Assembly: GCF_905475465.1 (NCBI RefSeq)
Contig: NC_062257.1
Location: 2,170,001 to 2,234,000 of the forward strand
From: Pieris napi
Taxonomy: Eukaryota > Arthropoda > Insecta > Lepidoptera > Pieridae
Reading direction: 5' to 3'
DNA: 64,000 nucleotides
The notes beneath the pieces were generated by a model. It ran no database searches. It was not told the DNA's origin and saw only the letters and a program-made list of their open reading frames with translations. The translations under genes were made by a program, and so were the position numbers. This document shows positions 48,201 through 60,200 of this stretch, piece by piece; position 1 is the first letter of the stretch, and each line of letters starts with the position of its first letter.

Positions 48201-51200
48201 CCACCGTGTTCAGAATAAAATAATCTTTAATTTCATTTAAATTTCATTCAATAAACAGACCGTTGCAAAATGCTAGTACAGATTTACCTGTTGATACCTG
48301 GCAACCCGATAGTTGTGACCGGAAAAGAATGGGCAGCATAAAGTTTGCATATTCTATGGGCTTCATACTTTCGATTGGTATAGAATTTATCTAATAATCA
48401 TACCGGTGAAATGTTTGAAAAAATATTTTTTTTAAATTATTAATTAAACTACTCTACTAATACTCTGGACTGAAATTTGCTAGACAACCCATATGGATTA
48501 TATTTATTGACCTATTAAATTAAATATAAAATACGTGTCATTAAATAAGCATCTCGGTGAAGGTCGTTGTATAGCGGGATCTTAGACCAAAAATGCAGTA
48601 GTGATTAACGATAAATATTAAAATCAATCAATAAAATTATTATTAGTAAATACTATCACCGTCGTATATGAAATTGATTTAATAAAAACACCAAAATAAT
48701 ATTTATTTATTCACACTGTTTAATCGTACTGTTACGAAACACGTGTTCTAAATATAAAAATACTAGAATATACAACTTGAACATAGTTATTATCGATTTT
48801 CATGCCACCTAGAACTAACTTCATTCTGTTAATTTTGTGTCACGGTGCGCGCGCATCGTAAAATTTCACTCTCATCAATTTTTCATAACGCGCCTAAAGA
48901 AGTATAACTTCAAAATGGGAATATTTTGTTAAAAAGAAAATGCACTAGCTAGCACTACATAGAAGAATCTACAAGAATATCGAAATGAAACTACTGCCTG
49001 ATGCGAAATTTTTCCTATGAAAATTTATACATACGGACTTCACCGCGGAAACATTCGGGGAGGCTTCCTAGAACCTCTAAACGTCAACATCTGTTAATAA
49101 CTCGATTTTCGAAAATTTCCAATTTTCTTAGCGGGAAGTTAAAAAATAAAAAATATGAAAAAAATAATAATAATGAAACATAAATTTTATTTATTTCCCA
49201 TTTTAATTCGCCCAGCATAGAGGGCGGGAAACGGCTAGTATATATTATATAGCGATTAAAAAAATCATGTGTCCAATTCACACGTGGTAGAAGTGAAACC
49301 TTCAAAAACAAAGTTTTTATAATTAAAATATGTAAATTAGACTTTTTCTCTATCTAAATGTAGGATCTTTTCTTAAAAAAAAAATATATTTTAATGTTAA
49401 ATTTTTATTTATAACTTTAATATCAATCTTTAATTTGGTAAAAACTAAAATAATAAAAGTTTGAAATAAATTCACAAGATCCAACGTGGGAGAAAATGAG
49501 ATAGGAAGCATTATACAGTGTATAAACTTTTAATTAAGTGTAGTACGAAGTTTTCACTTCAAAAAGTTTCTATAACTAATGATTTGTAAATAAAATTGAT
49601 AAATAATCTAATTTTATAATTAAACTACTTACTTGACTTACTTATTTAATTTTCATCAAATCTGTTTTTTTATTTTAGAAAATGTTCAAATACACACTAA
49701 TTTAAAGTTTATACACTGTATAAACTTATCTAGTATCTCACTCTCTCCCACGCCAAATCCTATTAATTTATGTGTCTGTCTCTTTTTACTGTCGCTTTTT
49801 CCGTTGCATCCGGTTTGAAATCACAACGATTCTAAAGAAGTTTCACTTCAAAAATGTTGACAAATTATTTAAAAAGGTTCCGCCCCTTTCAGGTATCGAA
49901 GAAGAATCTAATGGAAATAGTGAAGAAATTAATGGCCCACATGGAACGTGCGGAAGGGACATTGTACCGGGACGAACTGTTGACTCGCATGATCGAGATT
50001 TGTGCGCAGAATAACTACCAGCACGTCGTTGACTTTGAGTGGTACGTCACAGTACTCGCTGAACTCACGGAGATGGAGACCAGCTCTAAACATGGTAAGA
50101 ATTCGCCCCAACTTTTAATATTCACGGCGATGGATAATACAAATGGAAACCTCGCCTCGCACATGAAACAGGGGTGGAGGGTGGAAATTAAGGGTTGTAT
50201 GTATTATTTAATGCCACAATAAAAAATGGTCCAAAAATTTTTTTTGTTGGTGTAGACACCCCTAATCACTTAGGGGTTTGAAAGATAGATAGTAGTTTTT
50301 AGACTTAATTTATATGCATAAAACATTTCATTAGAATCGGTCGAGCCATTTCGGATGAGTATGGGAACGAACATTGTGATTGGAGAATTTTATATTCAGT
50401 GTAAATTCTTTATAACGTCATTCGTTATAACGAAAACCTCTCTACACGTAAAAATAGTTACAATTGTTTGGCTTAACACAAAACGCATAGATTTATTCAG
50501 TCTTTATAACGCAACAGCCCTGCGATTCTGTAACTCACTTTTCGAACTCACACAGCGGTTTTCGCATCGGCGGTCGCTCTCAAATCAGTCGTGAAGCATT
50601 CATTTTATGATTTGGCATTCTAATAAACAATAAACTACAAGCTGCCACCTTTTCAGGCTGCTATTCTCTATAACGAATAAATATTGTCATATTTAGACAT
50701 CAACAACATACTTAAGTGTAATTGTTTTTATAATCATCTTAATTTCCTTTGTTATTGTTAATTGCATTGAAACGTTGTTATTCTAACATTACATTGCCTG
50801 TAGGAAATTTCTCAGTAACTAAACGCACCACCGTCACCTATCGAGTATTATCAGTCGTAAACAAACTTTGAAACTGTCAAGATGGCCATCTTAAAATAAA
50901 AGCGTTGTGTATTATGTGTTTAGAATAGTATACCTATTAATTTGCTAATTTTGTTTTTTTTTTCTCCTCGCTCTCTATAACGAAAAAAAATGATCGTTCT
51001 CCTAAATTCGTTATAAAGAGTATACACTATATATATAGAGATGATAAATTGGGACTGTTCCCCATTAGGATTTAAATATAAGTAAGGGAGCGTTCAAGTT
51101 TTACGTCACGCAATTTTTGGAGGTTATTGACCCCCCCCCCCATGTAACTCGCCGTAACGTTTTTCAGTACCCAAGTACAGTACTGTACTCAAGTATAGTA

Positions 51201-54200
51201 GAACGTTTCGTGACTACTTAGTGACTCTTAAGTTACTATTATGTGGTGTAAGTCAAAAAAAATATTAAAAATAACGCGTAATTTAATCCCCGCCCCGCAT
51301 CGTAACGTTTTACAAAAGGACCCCCCCCCTTCCCAAAATTCGTTACGTAATACTTCAACGCTCCCTAATACATAAAGCCTGTTACATAAATTATGAAATT
51401 TGGAATTTAATCATAAATCTCTGTAGGTTGCATGATAGCATCCCAGCTGACAGAGGTGGGTGCGCGCGTGGCTGACGTGCGAGCGTTCGCAGCGCGCGAA
51501 TGCAGTGCTATGTGCGCCCGCTCTGCGGCCACGCCCCCCGGCCCCGCCTCTAGGGAGGTTCTATATGCGGCCGCATATGTTCTCTCTGAATATAGCACGT
51601 GAGTTGAAGTTTTTTTTAATACATGATTTAGGGTTTTTTTATGGCTCTGGCACGATTTGTGCATTAGCCAGCGTCAAGTATAGGATTTTTTATAATTCGT
51701 GCTTGTCTTTAGAAATTCGACCGTGTCCTCCATGTACGGTTTAAGCACTCGCCCGGTACCGCACAACCCTCCCAAAGGCCGAGAACAAATTTAAATTAAA
51801 TTAAAACTTGCCCTCGAACCGGGAATCGAACCCGGTACCTCTCACCTAGCTGCCACTTAATAAGTCCGCTAGGCTATGAGGCCCCCATTTAGGGTTTTAG
51901 TAAGACACTAAGGCTGCCAGTCCACCAGAGCGGAGCGAGGCAGCGGAGCCGAGAAACGGACTAATGCGGAGTGGAGTTGCGTACTGTGACTGTCCACCGG
52001 AGCGGAGCGAGGCTGCGGAGCGGAGTGAGGAAGTAATGCGGAGCGGAGTTGCTGTGTTTTTCAATATGCGGAGCTAGGCAGCAAGTACGCGACGAGTGAT
52101 TTCGAGCTCCCGGCGTGGGGCGATTGGTTTAATTCTACGCGAAATGTCAGTGATAGCAGACATGCCATCGAAAAAGTTGATACATTATTACCTTACATTG
52201 CTTGAGGAAGAAGAGTTGGAGTCAGAAGAAGCCGAAATACTTACCATATACCATTTGAACAATTCTATGAGGAAACATAGATTTTGGTTAAGAAATCATA
52301 TCAAACATCGTTCAGAACACAGTGAATATTTTACTTTTTTCCAAACAGCTGATGAAGAAACTTTCGAAAATTCTTATAGAGTTTCAAGATGTACTTTTTA
52401 TGAACTTCACTCCCTGATTGAACCATATATTCGGAAACAAGACACAAATTACAGAAATTCAATTAGTAGCCGTGAAAGATTAGCGGTGTGTTTAAAGTAA
52501 GTACACATTTTAAATCAAAGTAACTTTTATTTTTGCATACAGTTATAGAAGCCATGTTATATTAATTTAAAAATCGTAATCTGTCTCAAAATTGACCGCA
52601 TTTTCATTGGGTTCTGTTGGCTCTGCTGCAGATGTTTCAATATCCTGGGTTGTTGGAATTTGTAAAGCGCTAGGATTAATGATACTAGTGTTAATATTAT
52701 CTGAAGCACTAGGAATATTGACACTAGTGTTGGTATTATCTGAAGCACTAGGAATATTAAGACTAGTGTTGATATTATCTGAAGCACTAGGAATATTGAT
52801 ACTAGTGTTGATATTATCTGAAGCACTAGGAGTATCGATACTAGTGTTGATGTTATCTGATGTAGGTGTTGAGCCTGTAGAATAACCATAATTATTCGGA
52901 GAATACCAACTATGTTGAAGATTACTTTCTTCAGCTGACATTACCGCATTAAAGCAGTTTTTTTTAATTTGAAGTTGAAAATAATACGGCAGCTTTTTTG
53001 TCGATGCAGCCAAATTTAAAAAAAATAAGTCTATTTCATCGTATTTATCACTGGCTGACATCATGTTTTTAAGTTCCATCCGTTCTCGTTCCAACACTTC
53101 GCGGCGTTCTTGATTTTTTTTTAAATAATCTAGAATTTCATCGTTCTTTCTTTTTTTGGATGTTGATGGAAGAGATTCCGAAGCTGTTGGATTCTTAGGA
53201 TCATCGGCAGAAGGAAGATTATTTGAATTTGATGGCAAAAAATTGCATGATTCCCGTGAACTCTCTTCAATGGTATTTGGCGGATTTGAAGTTTCGCTTA
53301 CTGAGTGGTCCAGGGGCGTAAAATTTGTTGACCGGTCTCTGTTACTCATGTAAGGCAATAAAAATGACATGGCTTTTTGATATTTCCATTCTTTTCGTTG
53401 TTTTCTAGCCTGTCCACTCCTTGTTGCATTTTGTCTTTTTAAGGCATCCCGATGGTTATCTCTCAGTTGTTTCCATCGCGACTTGGCAGTTGTAACTGAA
53501 ACAATCAACAAACACAAAAATGTATTACATGGTCTATTTATGACAAAAATATTACATCACTTACGCGAAGTACAATTAAATACGTTTTTTTTTAGGTATT
53601 TAGCAACCGGCCAGTCATTTACAACGATGGGAGAGAATTTTAGAATTGGATTGAAAAGTGTATCAAGAATTGTTGAGGAGGTTTGTGATGCTTTATGGAA
53701 TATATTGCAACCTCTTGTCATGTCACAACCAACAGAAAACGACTGGAAAGAAATCGCAAAAGATTTTGATGAACTATGGCAATTTAAAAATTGTATAGGT
53801 GCTCTTGATGGCAAGCACGTATATATCAAGGCTCCCTCGAAAACCGGGTCCTCGTTTTTCAACTACAAAAAGAGATTTTCTGTAGTATTGATGTGTTTAG
53901 CTGATGCCAAAAGGAAAATCATAATGGCTGATGTGGGATCTATGGGAAGATTTTCTGATGCAGGAATTTTTGATAACAGCATTTTCGGAAAGAGTCTAAA
54001 AGAAAAGAGATTGAATTTACCTCAGCCGGTACCATTTTATCAAGGTGGAGCAAAAATGCCGTTCGTATTTATAGGAGACGAAGCTTTTCCATTAATGGAA
54101 AATTTTATGAGGCCTTACCCACGTGATGGACTTAACGCAGAAAAAAAAATTTTTAATTACCGATTATCAAGAGCACGTCGTATTGTTGAGGCAACTTTCG

Positions 54201-57200
54201 GTGTATTGACGAGAAAGTGGTACGTGTATCATAAAGATTTTGAATGCAAAATAGAAACAGTTGACAAGGTAATAAAAGCAACATGTGTTTTGCACAATTA
54301 TTTAATTCAAAGACAACCTAATTATATAAACAATATTGAAAATAACATGGAGCAATCATTATTATCAGTTGGTGATATTATAGAAACACAACATTCTAGT
54401 AACGATGGTTATCAAGTTCGTGAAATGTATTGTTCATACTTTAATAATCAGGGGAAGGTACCATGGCAAGATACTCGAATTTTGAAAAGAATCTATAATA
54501 GTCAGTGATGTGAGACAGATATAGATAATTTGGCCAGCTGCGGACATTATTTAACTATTTAGGCTATTACATTATATAGGCTATTTTGTTAAATAAAAAA
54601 AAAGATATCAATATGTACCTACTAGAAGGTATTATAGAATAAAGATACATATTATTTACCATCCGATATGTTTGTTTCAATGATAATTTGGTCCCACGCA
54701 GCATCTTTTGTTTCGTTGCATTTGTAAAATTCTGAAGATGTGTTCCAAATGCACGGAAACTTTTTCACACTTTCAATAAGTTTTTCATCCATTATCTTCG
54801 GTCACATACGCACTGGTCGGAATACGGCGGCACACTGCCGGCGCAAAGTGCGCCCGCGCCCGCACTCGCTTCCCCGCTCCGCATCCCCGCACGTTTCCCC
54901 GCTCCGTTTCCCCGCTCCGCATACCGGTTTTATATGAAATTTTAAACTAGCTCGCAAGTCCCTGTCCACTTAAGAGGAGCGGAGATTTTGTGCAATCCTA
55001 TTGGTTAATATTTCTCCGTTTCTCGGCTCCGCTGCCTCGCTCCGCTCTGGTGGACTGGCAGCCTAACTGAATATTTCTGTGTGGCTTGCGACTCTCATAC
55101 CTGAGGTCGTAGGTTCGATCCCCGGCTGTGCACGAATGGACTTTCTAAGTGCGCATTTAACATTCGCTCGAACGGTGAAGGAAAGCATCGTGAGGAAACC
55201 GGCTTGCCTTAGAGCCAAAAAGTCGACGGAGTGTGTCAGGCACAGGAGGCCAATCACAAACTTGCCTATTAGATTGACAAATGATCAACAATATATAAAT
55301 CTGAGGTCCAGAACTAAATAGGTTGTAGTGCCACTGATTTATTTTTAATATTTTTAAGTTATAAGTAAGTTTATATATCTTTAATTACATTTATTGTTTA
55401 ATCAGTGAGGAATCGGTGATGCGCGAGTCGATATCGTCGGTGCTTGGATGCGCACGCACAGGGGGTGGGGCGATGCGAGCACGTGCCGTGTGCGTACACG
55501 CAGCCATCAAGCTCATTGCGAAACTTTTGTTGCTCTACGAACAGAGAGGAGATCGGGATAGTGCTATTGATGTAAGTAATCCAGAAAGCTCAGGGGTCGA
55601 TCAAGTATTACCTAAGCAGATTTACTGCAATTTACCACACACACATACACACACACACATACCTCCTTGTCTGAATTTGTCAGCAAAAGTAAGCAAAGCT
55701 CTCATAAATAATATAACAATAAAAAGAATTAAGTTTTTGTAGGAATCCTCGAAAATGCATTTCGTTTTCAAGTCATAGACAATGTGTGGGTAATATGCAT
55801 TGATATACAAAAAACCCAAGATGCACAGTCTCGAATAAAAGTAACGCTCGAAAGTGTCCCGAAACACTATTTCTGTCCCTTTCTATAACAGTATGTTTAT
55901 AACAGTATATGTTACAAGCATATATTATTGCAAAATCAACCTTACGCGAATTGCTCAAAGTTGTTATTACAACGCAGTTTATACGTACATAAAGCAATAA
56001 AATTTTACGACCGACCCTGGTCGGTAGGACAAGGTATTGAGTGGAGTCGAACATGACTTTTTTATTTACAACTATTTAACATAATTTTAAATTTATCCGA
56101 CTTTTCGGGTGCTTTACAGCGTGCGTGGTCACGGTGACTAAAGACAAAAGGTGTTGGATGTTAAATAGTTGTAAATTTATAATAATACATAACTTAATCC
56201 GGTTAAAAAGTTTTTTCTTTAAATTAAAAAAAAAAAATTAAATTGGCTACCTCCTGACCTACACTTTATATAGCGTAAATATATTTGTCAAAAACTACAC
56301 ACAAAAAAGTTCAAAAGTACATAAATTTATTTATAAAAAAAAACACAAATAACATCGACTCCACGCATAATTTAGAATGTTGCGTTCATTTTTTGAGGAC
56401 GTTTTTTAGACGTTGATTGTGCATCTTGGGTTTTTGTATATCAATGGTAATATGTGTAAAAAAAAGTAATAATTTCATCAATACGTCACGAAATAAGAAA
56501 ATTAACGGCCCAATGTAGTGCTTACGTAATACTTAACAGCCCCAATGTCAGCCTCGCAAATGAGTTGCCGACCTTTTTGATAAACTTTTGTGTTTTTAAT
56601 AGTGGGGATTTCTGATTACCCTATTTAAAACACAAGATTTCACCCGATGGTGTTAAGTATAGAAAACAAATGAATTTTTGTGGTGTTATTAAAGAGCGTA
56701 CTGATTCTTGAAAGGCCGGCAACGCACTAGCAAGCCTTCTGTCAATGAGTGTCCATGTGTGTAACTTATCATATCTCCTGCCCGTTTGCCCTCTGTATGT
56801 AAAGAAAAAAGAGGATAACTCAAAGTCTAGTCTATTTATCATAAACGAGTTTTAATCCGGTAAAGTAATGTTTTACAGGTGATACAAGAAGCTATATCCA
56901 ATCTGAAGCCCCTGTTATGTAGTGAGGACATGGAAGTGCAAGAAAGGGCCCACAACGCTACGGCCCTATTAACATTAGTACTGAAACGGATTGACCCAAC
57001 GGCTGACTTAAAAGAGATCGTCGATACGTTGGTGGAACATGAAAGGTATAATATATACATATATTTGTATTAGATTAGAGTAGTGTTTCAGACAAAAATA
57101 GGTATTTAATTTTTTTGAGGGTAGATCCAAAAAATCACACGTGGGTAGACTTTAAAATCTTATTAAAAATTTAATTAAATTCTCTACGATTGGGAAAAGT

Positions 57201-60200
57201 ACTTTTGAACCGACATCAAAAGAGTAATTTAACAATAGGAATGCGATATTTGATAATTTATTTAAAATTAACTCTTTTATCAGTCCGACTTTCATCAAAA
57301 TCGGTTAAGTAGTTTGAAATATCCACGCTGTACAGTTTCCCAGTGTTAAGTGATACCGCTGCTCGTGAACACTCATATTGCCAGAAGGTTCGCACATGCG
57401 TTGCCGGCCTATTCAGAATTGGTACTCTTTTTTTGCTGCTTAATGTTCAAGCGAAATCTGTACGCACGCAATTCTGGATATATATATATATATATATTTT
57501 TTATATGATAAAGGGTATTAACAAGGGGGGGATACGATCATAGGGGAAGCTCACAAAGGAGGTCATCGCAGCTCATAGGCACCTATTTTAGAGGGTGGGT
57601 GTTTCAGGGAGGAGTATACTCTTTAAAATAAAATAAATAATATGTTTATTATTATAACATAATATACAGGTATCACTTATTCCACGTCATTAAATTATTA
57701 ATTCCTACTCATCGGCAAAAAAAGACAGTGAGTAGGCCGAGAGAAAAAGCCGGATATAAACCACTCGGTACTAATTTAAAATAGCAAATCATCAAACAAC
57801 ACTTATTTTAAAACAAATATCGCAAATTAATTAGAAGTAGCCTGTCTAGCACTAGTCCCAGGCCCTTTTATCAACTAGATAATTAATCATTGACTTTATA
57901 GTAAGCCTTTTTACACAGCTTTTCTTTAATACATTTCTTAAATTTATTGAAAGGCAGAGATAAAAGACCCACTTTATTAAAGAAAAATATCCCTTTTCCC
58001 AAAAAAGAATTAACTTTAGATAGTCTAGTACGGGGAAATTGCAGCCTGCGTTTGTTCCGAGTATTAACATTGTATGTTCTATTCTAGTTAACTTATCACT
58101 ATTTTTGTATATGTTAACGTAAAATTGTAAAAACCGTTAGATTGTAATCTATCGGTTATCGGTATTCGGTAGATTGTACTACACTAACTTAGTTATCATT
58201 CAAACTTCTTTGGTCAATTACAGATTAATTTTACTTCCCAACAATTTCATATAACTACCGAATAATAATACGTTAATTTGTAAGCAGTTCGTTGAGGTTC
58301 ACAATCTTTCGACAGTTTACAATCTCGCGAGATAGATTACAATCTAACGGTTTTTACAATTTTACGGTGACATATACATACATAATATTTTCATAAATAT
58401 ATAATAGGTATATTAATTTCCTTGAATTTGTCTCTAAGAGACCAATTCGACTTAGGGTACTTCAAGAAAAGAGCGTACCAATTCTTAAAAGGCCGGCAAC
58501 GCACTCGCGAGCCCTCTGGCATTGAGAGTGTCCATGGGCGGCGGTATCACTTTACATCAGATGAGCCTCCTGCCCGTTTGCCCCCCGTTCTATAAAAAAA
58601 ATAAAAATGTGCGTGTACTAGTGTACACACGTTAGCAGTGAAACTTCTTTATGACCTTATTTTTCGAAAAATTATCTATATGCAACTAACTTTACAGAAA
58701 TTGGTTAAATAAAGTTAAATTAGATAAAGTTTAACAAAAGGCTTTTAATATCACAGACTTGAATACAAATACAAATAATACAATTATTTCATTTTACCTT
58801 ATTACCACTAAGGTTATTACAGAATTTCATAAATTGTAATATAATTTTTAGTATCATTGTTATAGTTATTATAAATTTTTGTTATTAATGGTTTAGAATC
58901 TCTTCGAATCAACCGTGGTAGGGACGAGAAAAAGACGCGCGTAACGGTCAAATGTGACGCGTAACCGAAACATGTGACGCGTAACCGAAAAATGTTACAC
59001 TAAATTTTTTTCCAACCCCGATAAAGAAGTTTCACTTCAAAAAGATTCCCTACATTTTAAATTATAGAATTAATTTAACCTATTGAAAGTAATCTCCCAG
59101 TGAAGACCAACCGTGAGTCGATTCCAGCTTCGGGAGCGTTCAAGTATTACGTAACGAGTTTTGGGAGGGGGGGGTCCTTTTGTAAAACGTTACTATGCGG
59201 GGCGGATAATAGTAACTAAAGAGTCAATAGGTGGTCACGAAACGTTTTACTATACTCGAGTACAGCACTGCGATTCTGTAACTCACTTTTCGAACTCACA
59301 CAGCGGTTTTCGCATCGGCGGTCGCTCTCAAATCAGTCGTGAAGCAGTCATTTTATGATTTGGCATTCTGATAAACAATAAACTACAAGCTCCCACCTTT
59401 TCAGAATGCCAAATCATAAAATGACTGCTTCACGACTGATTTGAGAGCGACCGCCGATGCGAAAACCGCTGTGTGAGTTCGAAAAGTGAGTTACAGAATC
59501 GCAGGGCAGTACTGTACTTGGGTACTGAAAAACGTTACGGCGAGTTACATGGGGGGGGTCAATAATCTCCGAAAATTGCGTTACGTAATACTTGAACGCT
59601 CCCTTCCCAGTAGTATATAGAACTATTCTTCCAGTAACGGCTTAACAAACGACGTAGAGTTGAACGGCGAGACTGGGAACTTCAGTAATGGGCTGATAGA
59701 AGAGTTTGCGAGTTTGTTCGAAGGAGAACTTAAGCCGGTCGCGCCCAAAGCGCAGAAGAAAGTCCCGATGCCTGCCGAGTAAGTGATAATCATAATATCT
59801 ATTTACTCTATGCTTCTTAAAAATAAATAATAGTTTAAAAAAACTAAAAAACACCCTTTTAAAGCACATCAAACTAAAAAGTGAAAAATAATTCCTAATT
59901 TAGGCTGAAAATGGTAATGAACAAAAAATACTGGTATTATTGTGAAAAAGCGTAGGAATTATTTTTCACTTTTTAGTTTGATGTGCTTTAAAAGCGTGTT
60001 TTTTTGTTTGTTTAACTATTATTCATATTTTTGGTTAAATTTTTTTTTTTTTTCGGATTATTGCATTGTCATCGATCTTTGACAGGTGCGCAATGTTTGA
60101 ATAAAATCTGTCCGTTAAAAGTGGGTCAAAATTGAGTCCGAAGGAGTCGGTTACATACATACATACATACAGGTGAAGCTAATATAAAGCGTGTAAAAAT

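Larger units (their letters stand above)
51912..55063 (+). mobile_element. Full-length Harbinger (PIF/Harbinger) transposon
   Basis: Perfect ~49-bp TIRs (GGCTGCCAGTCCACCAGAGC at the left end) lie at 51912-51960 and 55015-55063, with TAA duplicated outside (51909-51911, 55064-55066). The element is 3152 bp, in AP-3 delta intron 10. It encodes a spliced DDE transposase on plus and a spliced MADF-BESS protein on minus, both open. Subterminal GCGGAGCGGAG repeats occur at both ends. Identical TIRs and intact frames indicate a recent insertion that may still be mobile. Confidence 0.9.

Noticed and set aside
52096..52143. GTG at 52096 as transposase start
   Set aside because: A nuclear eukaryotic gene would rarely start at GTG, and a good ATG follows at 52144.
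52592..52885. Plus-strand hydrophobic 97-codon frame
   Set aside because: It is the antisense shadow of the 39-bp repeats in the MADF-BESS gene.
53483..53595. Transposase translation beginning at 53483
   Set aside because: The upstream 37 codons are antisense to the MADF exon and unlike HARBI1. The spliced join from 52496 to 53596 gives the conserved sequence and correct phase.
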